Source: CAVYGN01 sp963796325 (GTDB lineage: Bacteria; Spirochaetota; Brevinematia; Brevinematales; JAOACQ01). From it: a stretch of 64,000 nt of DNA. Shown here in pieces: positions 1 through 9,831 of this stretch (positions are counted from its first letter, which is position 1; each line of letters starts with the position of its first letter). The DNA lies in contig CAWCLF010000001.1 in NCBI GenBank assembly GCA_963796325.1, positions 2,046,001 through 2,110,000 of the forward strand, written 5' to 3'. Position numbers and translations under genes: made by a program. The notes below the pieces were generated by a model. The model saw only the letters and a program-made list of their open reading frames with translations. It had not been told where the DNA came from and made no database searches.

Positions 1-2
1 AC

Positions 3-986
3 ATGCACCTGGGTAATTACATGGGAGCTCTCCAGAACTGGGTAAAGCTCCAGAACGACACCTCCCGCAGCATCCAGACATACTACTTTATAGCAGACCT
101 GCATTCATTGACATCGAACCAGTCGGGTTATAAAAAGGAGACCAACGATTATATATTCCAGATGGTCGTCGACTGGCTGGCCGGGGGCATTGATCCTGAA
201 AAATCGGTGCTGTTTCTTCAATCCGACATCCCCGAACATTGCGAATTATATTCCATTCTGTCGATGATAACTCCCATATCATGGCTTGAAAGGAACCCGA
301 CTTACAAGGAAAAGATGGATGAGCTCGAAGGCAAGGAACTGGATAACCTCGGCTTTTTAGGCTATCCGGTTCTCCAGACCGCCGATATAGCCCTCTACAA
401 AGCAGACTCGGTTCCTGTAGGTAAAGACCAGGTTCCTCACCTGGAGATAAGCCGCGAAATAATCCGGAGATTTAATTATATTTACAGCGGTGAAATACTT
501 GTCGAACCTCAGCCTCTTCTTTCGCCTGTTGCCAAACTGAACGGACTTGACGGCAGGAAAATGAGCAAATCGTATGATAACGCCATATTCCTTTGCGACG
601 ATGAGGATAAGATAAAGACAAGGATCATGTCGATGGTTACAGACATTAAAAGGGCTCGTAAGACTGACCCCGGCCATCCCGACGAGTGCAACCTCTTTCC
701 TTATTATTCGGCTTTCTGCAGCGACAGGCAACTTATCGATACTGTCAGAAAAGACTGCGAATCGACTGAAATGGGCTGCGTCGAAGACAAGAAAAAACTG
801 GCGGCTCTTCTGTCGGATTATTTTAGAGACTACCGCAGTAAAAGGTCGGCTATTGAAAAGGATAAGGACACCGTCTACGATATCCTCAGAGAAGGAGCTT
901 CGAAAGCGCGTGAAGAAGCCAGAAAAACAATGGAAGAAGTAAGAAAGGCTGTAGGCCTGTCAAGTAAAATCCGATACGGGAGTTGA
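3..986 (+). CDS. trpS: Tryptophanyl-tRNA synthetase, 5' end cut by window edge
   Basis: Class I aminoacyl-tRNA synthetase that charges tRNA-Trp. The reading frame is open at the window edge and begins inside the family's HIGH-type motif, seen as HLGNYMGAL. Compared with usual bacterial TrpRS only about a dozen N-terminal residues should be missing, so the Met at 3 is not the true start. The second signature, KMSKS, lies at residues 186-190 of the visible part. The stop overlaps the ribosome-binding region of scpA, whose start is 1 bp downstream, so the two are probably cotranslated or at least cotranscribed. Family assignment is certain from the two signatures; the true start lies outside the window. 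Confidence 0.95.
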   Translation: MHLGNYMGALQNWVKLQNDTSRSIQTYYFIADLHSLTSNQSGYKKETNDYIFQMVVDWLAGGIDPEKSVLFLQSDIPEHCELYSILSMITPISWLERNPTYKEKMDELEGKELDNLGFLGYPVLQTADIALYKADSVPVGKDQVPHLEISREIIRRFNYIYSGEILVEPQPLLSPVAKLNGLDGRKMSKSYDNAIFLCDDEDKIKTRIMSMVTDIKRARKTDPGHPDECNLFPYYSAFCSDRQLIDTVRKDCESTEMGCVEDKKKLAALLSDYFRDYRSKRSAIEKDKDTVYDILREGASKAREEARKTMEEVRKAVGLSSKIRYGS

Positions 987-987
987 C

Positions 988-1734
988 ATGCTCGGCGTTA
1001 TGAGGAAGGGGTGCGCCCTTACGCTTAACAATTTTGAAGGACCGCTCGACCTGCTGCTGGAGCTGATCCAGAATGAAAAAATGGATATTACCGATATTTC
1101 AATTTCCAGCATTACCGATCAATACCTCTTATATATAAAGGCGCTGCAATTATTTAATGTAGATGTTGCTTCCGAGTTTTTCGTCATCGCAGCCACGCTG
1201 CTATTCATAAAGACAAAGAAGCTTCTTCCAGGGTCGCATAACGGCGGTATCGAAGACCTTCTGGATGAAAAAGAACTCCTGGCCAGGCTCAAGGAGTATA
1301 AACAGTTCAAAAATCTCGCCCGGTCGCTCTGGCATCTGAAAGAGGCCGGCGACATATATTATTCCAGGGATTATTCCATGACTATCGCCGGCGCGGCATC
1401 GCATAACCCCTCATCTGAAAATATTGACAAGATCACCGTGGGAGATCTGATTCAGGCTCTTTTACGCTACAAGGGCGCTATCATTCAAAAAGCAATTCCT
1501 ATTAAAAGGAAGGAAGTCAGCGTCGAGGAGAAAATGACTCACATACTCAATCTTCTCAGTATGAAAAAAATTGTAAAATTCAGTGAAATCGTTGAAAATG
1601 ATAGGACTAAAATCGACAGGGTTGCGTCTTTCCTGGGCGGCCTGGAACTCAGTTTCCGCCAGAAAGTTATGTTAAAACAATTGTCCCTTTTCGCAGATAT
1701 TGAAATATCGAAAAAGGACAGGGTACTATTATAA
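988..1734 (+). CDS. scpA: Segregation and condensation protein A (kleisin)
   Basis: Kleisin subunit of the SMC-ScpA-ScpB condensin, which organises and segregates the chromosome. The N-terminal motif FEGPLDLLLELI at about residues 14-25 followed by a helical D-I-SSITDQYL segment is the ScpA hallmark, and the length of 248 residues is normal. The start at 988 has GGGAG with a 5-nt spacer. A second Met four codons on is possible but has a poorer site. scpB follows after 12 bp, the usual partner arrangement. Confidence 0.95.
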   Translation: MLGVMRKGCALTLNNFEGPLDLLLELIQNEKMDITDISISSITDQYLLYIKALQLFNVDVASEFFVIAATLLFIKTKKLLPGSHNGGIEDLLDEKELLARLKEYKQFKNLARSLWHLKEAGDIYYSRDYSMTIAGAASHNPSSENIDKITVGDLIQALLRYKGAIIQKAIPIKRKEVSVEEKMTHILNLLSMKKIVKFSEIVENDRTKIDRVASFLGGLELSFRQKVMLKQLSLFADIEISKKDRVLL

Positions 1735-1746
1735 GAGGGCCTGACA

Positions 1747-2409
1747 ATGAATAATTCCTTGTTTATCAATAAAACATACTCCAGGAACGAATTAAAAGGC
1801 CTGTTTGAGGCTATATTATTCGTCAGGGGCAAATCTGTGCCGATAGATGAACTGCAGAGAATATTCGAATCCCCTAAAGAGGCTGTAATATCATTGATCG
1901 ATGAACTTAACAGCGATTACTCCTCCAGGAAGAATGGTTTTTATATCATTCCCGTTGCCGGCGGATACCAGCTCGTATCGAATCCCGATTACCGCGAAGA
2001 ACTTGAAGAATTATTCGGGAAAAGGAATGAAAACGTGCTTCCAAAAAGCTGTCTTGAGACATTGGCTATCATAGCCTATAAACAGCCCATATCCAAGGAC
2101 GATATAGACAGGATAAGGGGCGTATCGAGCACAAGAAGCATCAATACGCTTCTCGTACTCAAACTTGTAACGTTCAACGGCAGCGCCGACGATATTGTAA
2201 GGTCTCCTCTTTATGCTACTACTGAAAGGTTTCTCGAGTTTTTCCGCATTAAAAGCCTCGAAGACCTTCCGTCTCCCGGCAGCATCGAGTTCAGTAAAAT
2301 TATGGAGGATTCCTCATATGATGACAGCATCGATGAGGAAGAAAATGAATCGGAAAATAATGGAGAAAGCGGAATCCCATTCGAGGGAAGCCCTGAAGTT
2401 CAGAAATGA
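1747..2409 (+). CDS. scpB: Segregation and condensation protein B
   Basis: Winged-helix partner of ScpA in the SMC condensin complex. The segment LPKSCLETLAIIAYKQPISKDDIDRIRGV at about residues 98-126 is the most conserved part of ScpB and includes the second winged helix. The acidic C-terminal tail (D/E-rich, about 30 residues) is variable in the family. Length of 220 residues is typical. It sits between scpA and pheA with short gaps, consistent with one operon. Confidence 0.94.
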   Translation: MNNSLFINKTYSRNELKGLFEAILFVRGKSVPIDELQRIFESPKEAVISLIDELNSDYSSRKNGFYIIPVAGGYQLVSNPDYREELEELFGKRNENVLPKSCLETLAIIAYKQPISKDDIDRIRGVSSTRSINTLLVLKLVTFNGSADDIVRSPLYATTERFLEFFRIKSLEDLPSPGSIEFSKIMEDSSYDDSIDEEENESENNGESGIPFEGSPEVQK

Positions 2410-2419
2410 GGGAGGAATA

Positions 2420-3508
2420 ATGGAAAAAGTTAAAAATGAAATCGACCTGGCAGCACTCAGGAAAAAAATCGACGGCATCGATGTCAGCATAGTTGAACTT
2501 CTTGATAAAAGAGCGGAAATTGTTAAAATAATCGGCGAGTATAAAAAAAATCACAATATTCCTATATACCAGCCTGAAAGAGAAAAAGAAGTTAAAGAAC
2601 TTGTAATTTCAAAATCGAAAAAAGAATTCCCTGAATCGGCGCTTCTGCAGATATTTACAGAGATTGTGTCTGCCGCCAGGGCGCTTGAAAAACCTATTGT
2701 TGTGGCTTTTTTAGGACCTGAAGGCTCCTTTACCGAACAGGCTGTCCGTAAACACTTCGGCAGTTCCGTTATTATGAAACCTATCGCTTCGGTACCGGAT
2801 ATTTTCAGGGAAGTCGAGAACGGCAAGATGGATTACGGTGTGGTTGCTATTGAAAACTCCCTTGACGGTTCGGTTAAAGAATCCCTGGACGAATTTATCG
2901 ACTCGCCGCTCAAGGTTCTCGGGGAAGAATATCTTAATGTCCATCAGAACCTCATGGCAAATGTAAATTCAATTCAGGAGATCAAACGCATCTATTCGCA
3001 TCCTCAATCCTTCGGGCAGTGCAGGACATGGCTTGAAACAAATATGCCGAATGTGGAAAAGATCGAAGTTTCGAGTAATTCCAAAGCTGCAAGCATGGTT
3101 CCCTGGGAAAAATTTTCAGCGGCGATCGGTCCTGCAATAGCGGCCGAAAAATATTCGCTGCATATCCTGGCCGATAATATTGAGGATAACCCTGAAAATT
3201 ACACAAGGTTCTGGATCATCGGAGGCGGAAAGCATGAATTTGTAAACCCTGAAAAGACTTCCGTTCTGGTATCGATAAAAGACAAAGAGGGCGCCCTTCT
3301 CAAACTTCTTACACCGTTCCAGGAATACAATATCAACCTGTCAAAGATCGAATCCAGACCTTCAAAAAGAAGGCCCTGGGACTACCTGTTTTTTATCGAT
3401 CTTGACAAGGGCATCGGGGAAAATTCAGTTCAAGAGGCCCTCGAAAAGGTTAAGGAACAATCCGTATTTATGAAAGTCATAGGCTCCTATAAGAAAGGCT
3501 CCTATTAA
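2420..3508 (+). CDS. pheA: Bifunctional chorismate mutase/prephenate dehydratase (P-protein)
   Basis: Makes phenylpyruvate from chorismate in two steps of phenylalanine synthesis. Domains in order: AroQ-type chorismate mutase at about residues 5-90 (LRKKIDGIDVSIVELLDKRAEIV, with the catalytic R and K pattern), prephenate dehydratase at about 95-275 starting at FLGPEGSFTEQAV, and an ACT regulatory domain at about 285-362 containing ESRPSKRRPWDYLFF, the phenylalanine-binding motif. The frame is open for 69 codons upstream, but the start at 2420 follows GGGAGGA and matches the family N-terminus. The ACT motif predicts feedback inhibition by phenylalanine. The protein ends in a duplicated GSYKKGSY. 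Confidence 0.95.
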   Translation: MEKVKNEIDLAALRKKIDGIDVSIVELLDKRAEIVKIIGEYKKNHNIPIYQPEREKEVKELVISKSKKEFPESALLQIFTEIVSAARALEKPIVVAFLGPEGSFTEQAVRKHFGSSVIMKPIASVPDIFREVENGKMDYGVVAIENSLDGSVKESLDEFIDSPLKVLGEEYLNVHQNLMANVNSIQEIKRIYSHPQSFGQCRTWLETNMPNVEKIEVSSNSKAASMVPWEKFSAAIGPAIAAEKYSLHILADNIEDNPENYTRFWIIGGGKHEFVNPEKTSVLVSIKDKEGALLKLLTPFQEYNINLSKIESRPSKRRPWDYLFFIDLDKGIGENSVQEALEKVKEQSVFMKVIGSYKKGSY

Positions 3509-3537
3509 TTTCCAGCCTGAAGACAAATTTCATTATA

Positions 3538-3565
3538 TTGACAATTGTCCGTTTTATATTATTAT
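3538..3565 (+). promoter_or_regulatory. Candidate sigma-70 promoter for the GH57 to miaB unit
   Basis: TTGACA at 3538-3543, a 16-nt spacer and TATTAT at 3560-3565 lie 28 bp upstream of the GH57 start codon, in the only gap of the 3.6-9.8 kb gene run. The -35 is perfect and the -10 matches at five of six positions. Confidence 0.6.
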
Positions 3566-3592
3566 AAAGGCACTTCTGAAATGAGGTCTTGA

Positions 3593-5218
3593 ATGCCCGG
3601 TAAAAAAACAACTTCATACTGGATGCTGGTTCTTCATTCCCATCTTCCGTATGTCAGGCATCCCGAATACAATGATTCTCTCGAGGAAAGGTGGCTTTAT
3701 GAAGCCATCCTGGAAACTTATATCCCCCTTCTCGATATGCTGGAAAGGCTGCAGGCGGATAATATCGACTTCAGAATTACCTTATCTCTCACTCCTCCTC
3801 TATGCGCAATGCTGACTGACGAACTTCTACAGGACAGGGCCGGAAGGCATATTGAGAAATTGATAGAACTGGCGCAAAGAGAGGTCAGGCGCACTATCTA
3901 TATGCCTTTATTCAACAAGACAGCCCTGATGTACCTGGATAAAATAAAAAAGGCTTACGAAATATATTTTGAAAAATACAAGCGTAATCTTATTGCCGGA
4001 TTCATCAAATACAGGGACATCGGCAAAATCGAGATAATAACTTCGGGGGCAACGCATGGGTATCTGCCGCTTTTAAGCTCCGATTCAACCGCCGTAAGGG
4101 GCCAGGTCCTCACCGGAATCAGCGATTATATAAGGAATTTCGGTACAAGACCCAATGGAATCTGGAACAGTGAATGCGGATATTACCCCGGTCTCGAGTA
4201 TTTTCTCGAAGAGGGAGGAATAAAATATTTTTTTGTAGATACACACGGTATTCTTCATGCCGATGCATATCCGAAGTACGGTGTTTATGCCCCTATGTCT
4301 ACAAAGAACAACATAGCATATTTCGGAAGGGATATGGAAACTTCCCGTTCAGTCTGGAGTTCAAAGGAGGGTTACCCCGGTGACCCTGATTACAGGGAAT
4401 TTTACAGGGATATCGGTTTCGACCTTGATTTCGATTATATCAAACCTTTCATTCATGAAAGCGGACTCCGCATATCGACAGGCATAAAATATCACAGGAT
4501 CACAGGTTTAAGCGTTCCGATGGAAAATAAAGAGCCGTACGACCCGGATAAGGCAATAAAAAAAGCATGCGATCATGCAGTCCATTTCGTTTTCAGCCGG
4601 GAGGAACAGGCTTCGAATCTTTCGATAAAAATGGACAGGGAACCCGTTATCGTATCGCTTTATGATTCGGAGCTGTTCGGCCATTGGTGGTATGAAGGCC
4701 CCGAATTTTTATATAATGTCCTCAAATTGATGGACAGTTCCAGAACTGTAAAGACAATTACTCCTTCGGAATACCTGGCTAAATACCCGCAAAACCAGGT
4801 TGCCACTCCGCCGATGTCGAGCTGGGGTTACAAGGGGTATAACGAATTCTGGCTTAATCAATCGAACGATTGGATATATCGTCATTTGCATAATATGGCC
4901 CAAAAAATGACACAACTGGTCGACAGGTTCGGGAAAAACCCGGGACCGCTGGAAGACCGGACCCTTAAACAGGCGGCAAGAGAGCTTTTGCTGGCGGAGT
5001 CCTCCGACTGGGCTTTTATTATGAAAGCGAATACGATGGCCGAATATGCAATAAGACGGACAAGGGAACATATTTTCCGTTTTAACAGTCTCTCGAGTAT
5101 GATGGAAAAGGAAAAAATCGATGAAAGCTGGCTGGCGAAAATTGAAAGCCATGACAATATATTCAAGGATCTGGATTACATGGTTTACAGTGGAAAGAGT
5201 CCCGTTCAGGAGTTATAA
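3593..5218 (+). CDS. GH57 family 1,4-alpha-glucan branching enzyme (DUF1957 type)
   Basis: Glycoside hydrolase family 57 enzyme, most like the branching enzymes that form alpha-1,6 links in glycogen. The signatures are HSHLPYV at residues 15-21 (region 1), IWNSECGY around Glu194 (the nucleophile region) and YDSELFGHWWYEG around Asp358 (acid/base region). These positions are close to those of the archaeal branching enzyme TK1436. The C-terminal helical domain (about 420-541) with SSWGYKGYNEFWLN also fits this subgroup. Length of 541 is normal. Its stop overlaps the next start by 1 bp. An alpha-amylase specificity cannot be excluded, but the HWW-x-EGPEF stretch favours branching. Confidence 0.85.
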   Translation: MPGKKTTSYWMLVLHSHLPYVRHPEYNDSLEERWLYEAILETYIPLLDMLERLQADNIDFRITLSLTPPLCAMLTDELLQDRAGRHIEKLIELAQREVRRTIYMPLFNKTALMYLDKIKKAYEIYFEKYKRNLIAGFIKYRDIGKIEIITSGATHGYLPLLSSDSTAVRGQVLTGISDYIRNFGTRPNGIWNSECGYYPGLEYFLEEGGIKYFFVDTHGILHADAYPKYGVYAPMSTKNNIAYFGRDMETSRSVWSSKEGYPGDPDYREFYRDIGFDLDFDYIKPFIHESGLRISTGIKYHRITGLSVPMENKEPYDPDKAIKKACDHAVHFVFSREEQASNLSIKMDREPVIVSLYDSELFGHWWYEGPEFLYNVLKLMDSSRTVKTITPSEYLAKYPQNQVATPPMSSWGYKGYNEFWLNQSNDWIYRHLHNMAQKMTQLVDRFGKNPGPLEDRTLKQAARELLLAESSDWAFIMKANTMAEYAIRRTREHIFRFNSLSSMMEKEKIDESWLAKIESHDNIFKDLDYMVYSGKSPVQEL

Positions 5219-7275
5219 TGCATGTAAAGAATTATAAAAAAATCGATACTTCAATACTTTTTGTTGAAGATGACGAGGATACGAGAAACGGGGTTGCGGA
5301 ATTCCTTAAACTAAAAATCAGCCGTGTTTATGTCGCTGTCAACGGCCGCGAGGGGATCGAATTTTATAAAAAATACCATCCTGACATAATCATAACAGAT
5401 ATTAAGATGCCGGTAATGAACGGGCTGGATATGATTAAACAGATAAAAGCGATAAACTCCGAGGTAGCTTTTATCATTGTAACGGCATATAACGATATAC
5501 AGTTTCTTCTCGATACCATCGAGCTCGGGATCAACCATTTTATTCTCAAACCGATCGACGAAAGCAAACTTATCAAAGCCGTGGAAAACTGCATGAAGGT
5601 TTTTTCCCTCGAGCAGGAATTGACGAATATAACAAAATTGCTGTCGGAATACAAAAAAGCCATCGATTCCAGCTGCATAGTTTCCAAATTCGACTTGAAG
5701 GGAATTATCACCTATGTTAACGACGCCTTCTGCAATGTCAGCATGCTCCAGAGCACAGAAATTATCGGCAGGCCGTACAATTCCGCCATCAGCCCGGATA
5801 TCGGCGCAGGTTTTTTGAAGGATATTATCGCAGAGGCTTCGCTATCCAATTTCTGGAAAGGGGAGATCAAAGGGAAAAAGAATAATAGTGAAGATATTTA
5901 TTATATAAATACTACCATTATCCCAATAAGAAACGCGCATTATGAAATCGAAGAATTTATGAGCATTAGTTATGAAATAACCGAGCTCATCGAAAAAAAG
6001 GAAGAACTGACAAGCCAGCTTTATATAGACAGGATGACCGGTTTCCCTAACAGGAGAAAGCTTCTCGAGGACGTCGAAAAATCTTCGAATCCGATCCTTA
6101 TTATCATTAATATCGATTCCTTCCAGGAAATCAATGATTTTTATGGAAATGAAATCGGCGATTATCTCATACAGGAGATGGGCGCAAGGCTCAAGACCAT
6201 ACTGCCGTCGCGGGATTACAGGCTTTTTAAAATGCCTGCAGACGAATACGCCATACTTCTGGATAAAGATATCTGCAGGGATGAATTCGAGCAGATGATT
6301 CTTGTCCTGATGAAGCTCTTCCGGGAAGAGATCAGCGAAAGAGATTTCCTTTACCAGGAGACTGTGGTCCATATAACCATAGCGATCGGCATCGCTATCG
6401 GCAGTGAAATAAACCCGGACAGGAACACCGGCGGAAAATGGCACAACCTGGCACTGAACGCCGATATGGCCCTGAAAAAGGCGAAAAGGCTCCAAAAAAA
6501 CTATATAATTTATAATGAAAGCATGCAGATATCCAAAGAATATGAGTACAATATCAGCTGGGCAAAAAAACTGAAGGATTCGATTAAAGAGAATAATATT
6601 ATTCCATACTTCCAGCCCATCCTCAACAACCATACAAAAAAGATCGAAAAATATGAATGCCTTGTAAGGATGGTCGACAGCGAGGGAAAGGTTCATTCCC
6701 CGCTGCTGTTCCTTGACATGGCAAAAAAATCAAAACTGTACCACGATATTACGAGGATAATGCTGACAAAGTCGATAAGCAAATTTGTCGAAAAGGATTA
6801 CGAATTTTCAATCAACCTTTCCGTTGACGATATTATCGATGAGGAAACAAACACTTTCATAATAAAAAAATTAAAAGACAACAAGCAAGTCGCTAAAAAA
6901 CTTGTTTTTGAAATCCTGGAATCGGAAGGCATCGAGAATTATACCCAGGTTAAATCGTTCATCGACGCCATAAAAGAATACCAGTGCAAGATTGCAATAG
7001 ACGATTTCGGAACCGGGTATTCTAATTTTTCCCATATACTCCAGCTCGATGTGGATTATATTAAAATAGATGCGTCTCTTACAAAATATATTCACCAGGA
7101 CAAGAACTCGCAGATCATAACCCAGACTATCGTCGAATTTACAAAAAAACTCGATATAAAAACAATCGCCGAATTCGTTCATTCGAGGGAAGTCTACGAG
7201 AAGGTCTGCGAATTGGGGGTAGATTATTCACAGGGTTATTATTTCGGCGAACCTAAAAATAATCTTCTGACATAA
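5218..7275 (+). CDS. Response regulator with PAS, degenerate GGDEF and EAL domains
   Basis: Cytoplasmic signalling protein acting on cyclic di-GMP. Residues 12-125 are a receiver domain (acidic pocket E17/D18/D19, phospho-acceptor D61 in TDIKMP). About 145-260 is a PAS domain. About 272-430 is a GGDEF-like domain whose active-site loop reads MPADEY instead of GGDEF, so cyclase activity is unlikely. About 440-680 is an EAL-type domain reading YECLVR, with the metal-binding DDFGTG, the lysine in DYIKID and the glutamate in TIAEFV all present, so phosphodiesterase activity is plausible. It overlaps the upstream gene by 1 bp, and a TPR protein follows. Confidence 0.9.
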   Translation: MHVKNYKKIDTSILFVEDDEDTRNGVAEFLKLKISRVYVAVNGREGIEFYKKYHPDIIITDIKMPVMNGLDMIKQIKAINSEVAFIIVTAYNDIQFLLDTIELGINHFILKPIDESKLIKAVENCMKVFSLEQELTNITKLLSEYKKAIDSSCIVSKFDLKGIITYVNDAFCNVSMLQSTEIIGRPYNSAISPDIGAGFLKDIIAEASLSNFWKGEIKGKKNNSEDIYYINTTIIPIRNAHYEIEEFMSISYEITELIEKKEELTSQLYIDRMTGFPNRRKLLEDVEKSSNPILIIINIDSFQEINDFYGNEIGDYLIQEMGARLKTILPSRDYRLFKMPADEYAILLDKDICRDEFEQMILVLMKLFREEISERDFLYQETVVHITIAIGIAIGSEINPDRNTGGKWHNLALNADMALKKAKRLQKNYIIYNESMQISKEYEYNISWAKKLKDSIKENNIIPYFQPILNNHTKKIEKYECLVRMVDSEGKVHSPLLFLDMAKKSKLYHDITRIMLTKSISKFVEKDYEFSINLSVDDIIDEETNTFIIKKLKDNKQVAKKLVFEILESEGIENYTQVKSFIDAIKEYQCKIAIDDFGTGYSNFSHILQLDVDYIKIDASLTKYIHQDKNSQIITQTIVEFTKKLDIKTIAEFVHSREVYEKVCELGVDYSQGYYFGEPKNNLLT

Positions 7276-7285
7276 CGGAGGACCC

Positions 7286-8506
7286 ATGGACATAGATATT
7301 CCGGATAAACCGGATCAAAAACCCGGAAATCCCGGCAAAAAGAATGAAAATGATGGAAATGCGGCCTTAAGGAATGCCGTTCTTCTCTTTAAAAAAAAGG
7401 GGACATCCAGGGATTTTCAGAAAATCATTGAAATTTTAAATGTATATACTGAACTTCATCCGGGCGATGTTCTGGCAAACAAGCTTCTTGCATTTTCTCT
7501 CTGCGAGATCAAGTCCTACGAAGAGGCCCGGCTTGTTTTCCGTTCCATATATAACAATTACCCGGATGAAACAGACGTGTTGAACGCACTGGCATGGCTC
7601 GGCCTCCAGGATGGAAATACGGAAGAATCAATAAATTATCTCCTGGATGCAATTTATATCGATAAAAACAATCTGCAGCTCAAGAAAAACCTTGAAGACC
7701 TTAAAAACCTGAAAGACCCCAGGGTATTTTTCAGGATGTCGCGGTCCAGGGATTTCCTGTTTACCAATCTTCCCAGGGAAACAGCGGTGGAAAAGATCGA
7801 GAGAGACTTGAACAATGTTTTGAAATCGCCGTTAGCCCGTACAGCAGTAATTTTAGCGTCTGTTATCTTTTTATGCCTGATCATTTATCGCAACTATCCG
7901 GGAATTGTAAATTTATTCGAGGAATACCGTTTCAAGAAAGGGCTCGGACAGGGCCGTGTCACTCATGTTACAATTCAGGATATAAATAAAATAATCGACG
8001 AAAGAAAGCTTTACAATATCAAACTGTCCGAACAGGATATTAAGAAAAAATTCGATCTCTTAAATAATTATATGGAAGAAAAAAAGCGCAACCAGGCGAT
8101 GATGCTGATCAATGAACTTCTGAATTCAAACGCAAGCGATTATGTTAAAGAAAGGGTTCTGGTCCTTAAAGAAGTAATGCCCGATATCGATATAAACAAA
8201 ATCGATTACCAGCCGAGCGTCCAGGAAGTCACACGGATACCGTTTTTATACCAGGACGTTTATGTCAGGTGGTACGGTACTGTTGCGAACCTTGAACATA
8301 AGGAAAGACGCGAAACGGTATTCGATCTTCTAATTAATTTTATAGATAATGCAGTTGTCGAAGGCATTGCCGAGTCCCATTTCCAGGGTTTCCAGAATAT
8401 AACAAGCGGTGAAAAAGTCGGAATTGTCGGGCTGGTTGCGGGGATAACAATTGATAATAAAATTATTGTAAAAGGACTTCAAATTCAAAGGCTGGATAAC
8501 AGGTAA
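7286..8506 (+). CDS. TPR-repeat membrane protein
   Basis: Not recognised as a named family. Residues 1-30 are charged and disordered. About 35-145 form two to three TPR-like helical repeats (for example LHPGDVLANKLLAFSLCEIKSYEEARLVF). About 180-205 is a single membrane span (LARTAVILASVIFLCLIIYR). The last 200 residues are a mixed domain that begins with a helical stretch and ends in a beta-rich part. The start has GGAG with a 5-nt spacer. It lies between a c-di-GMP protein and miaB with gaps of 10 and 2 bp. Soluble TPRs on the cytoplasmic side and an external C-terminal domain are inferred from charge; function is unknown. Confidence 0.75.
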   Translation: MDIDIPDKPDQKPGNPGKKNENDGNAALRNAVLLFKKKGTSRDFQKIIEILNVYTELHPGDVLANKLLAFSLCEIKSYEEARLVFRSIYNNYPDETDVLNALAWLGLQDGNTEESINYLLDAIYIDKNNLQLKKNLEDLKNLKDPRVFFRMSRSRDFLFTNLPRETAVEKIERDLNNVLKSPLARTAVILASVIFLCLIIYRNYPGIVNLFEEYRFKKGLGQGRVTHVTIQDINKIIDERKLYNIKLSEQDIKKKFDLLNNYMEEKKRNQAMMLINELLNSNASDYVKERVLVLKEVMPDIDINKIDYQPSVQEVTRIPFLYQDVYVRWYGTVANLEHKERRETVFDLLINFIDNAVVEGIAESHFQGFQNITSGEKVGIVGLVAGITIDNKIIVKGLQIQRLDNR

Positions 8507-8508
8507 TA

Positions 8509-9831
8509 ATGATAAGGTTCTTCATAGAAAATTACGGCTGCCAGATGAATTCGGGCGAAAGCGATTCCCTGAGGGCCGCCTTGTCCGGTGAAGGATTCAT
8601 CGAAGCTTCGAATCCCTCCGAGGCCGATGTGGCAATAATCAACACCTGCAGCGTCAGGAAGACGGCGGAAGAAAGGATCATCGGAAGGCTTGGATTTTAC
8701 AGGGGCCTCAGGGAAAAAAAGGGTTCCAGGGTAAAAGTTCTTTTTTTGGGATGCATGGCCCAGAGTAAAGGCATTGAAATCAGGGAAAAATACCCGGATA
8801 TTGTCATTGGAGTATGGGGAACATATAATAAGGCTGAAATTGCAGATTACCTGAAACGGAGTTCCTGGGAAATTGAAAATCTTGATCTTTCTAATTATCG
8901 ATTCATGGAAGCTTCGCCTCAAAATAAATATCCCTTTAAGAGCTTTGTTCCAATTTCACATGGATGCAATAATTTCTGCAGTTACTGCATAGTTCCGTAT
9001 GTAAGGGGAAGGGAGGTCTGCAGGAAAAGCTCTGATATACTGGATAATATATTCTCCCTTATGGACCGGGGCGTGCTTGAAGTTACCCTCCTCGGGCAAA
9101 ACGTTAATTCTTATAAAGACGGAAATGTCGATTTTCCAGGACTCCTTGACATGATATCAGTTAAAACAAAAATTCCCAGGATCACTTTCCTCACTTCGCA
9201 TCCAAAAGATATGTCGAAGGAACTTATCGAAGCCGTTAAAACCCATGATAATATCCTTAAAACGATACATCTGCCTCTTCAGTCCGCCAGCGACAGGATT
9301 CTCTCAGGAATGAACAGGCATTATACATTCGGTGAATACATCGATAAAATCGAAATAATCAGGACGATACCCGGAGTCGTGATAAGCACCGATATCATTG
9401 CGGGTTTCCCCGGCGAGACTGATGAAGAATTTATCGAGACGCTCGATGCGGTCGGCAATATAAAATTCGATGAAGTTTTTATGTATTACTACAACAGCAG
9501 GCCCGGTACGGCTGCACTGAATTTAAAGCCGGAAGTCCCGTTAAAAATAAAGAAAGAACGGCTGGGGATTCTTATAAAGCTTCAGCATGAAATTTCAAGG
9601 CAGAGACTTTCATCTTTTACAGGCTTTAAAACGACGGCCCTTATCGACGGGAAGAGTAAAAAGGACGGGAGCGAATTGACAGGACGGACCCACAACGGTC
9701 TTGCGATCTACCTTTCAGGTGATCCGGGCCTTACAGGCCGGATCGTCCCGGTCCAAATCACCGGAAGAAGCGGCACCGGTTTAAAAGCGAGTATAATAAC
9801 CGAATACCTGCGTGACTCTACCCTGGTATAA
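8509..9831 (+). CDS. miaB: tRNA-2-methylthio-N6-dimethylallyladenosine synthase
   Basis: Radical SAM methylthiotransferase that adds a methylthio group to i6A37 of tRNAs reading UNN codons. The N-terminal UPF0004 domain carries three cluster cysteines (NYGCQMN, NTCSVR and GCMAQ). The radical SAM domain has HGCNNFCSYCIVPYVRG at about residue 150, which binds the second 4Fe-4S cluster. The remainder ends in a TRAM domain at about 375-440. Length of 440 is normal. It starts 2 bp after the TPR gene, and its end overlaps the convergent GT39-like gene by 14 bp. Confidence 0.94.
   Translation: MIRFFIENYGCQMNSGESDSLRAALSGEGFIEASNPSEADVAIINTCSVRKTAEERIIGRLGFYRGLREKKGSRVKVLFLGCMAQSKGIEIREKYPDIVIGVWGTYNKAEIADYLKRSSWEIENLDLSNYRFMEASPQNKYPFKSFVPISHGCNNFCSYCIVPYVRGREVCRKSSDILDNIFSLMDRGVLEVTLLGQNVNSYKDGNVDFPGLLDMISVKTKIPRITFLTSHPKDMSKELIEAVKTHDNILKTIHLPLQSASDRILSGMNRHYTFGEYIDKIEIIRTIPGVVISTDIIAGFPGETDEEFIETLDAVGNIKFDEVFMYYYNSRPGTAALNLKPEVPLKIKKERLGILIKLQHEISRQRLSSFTGFKTTALIDGKSKKDGSELTGRTHNGLAIYLSGDPGLTGRIVPVQITGRSGTGLKASIITEYLRDSTLV

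Noticed and set aside
5842..6696. 284-codon antisense frame inside the GGDEF/EAL gene
   Set aside because: It lies wholly inside a well-supported gene, has no recognisable motif and shows shadow-type composition.
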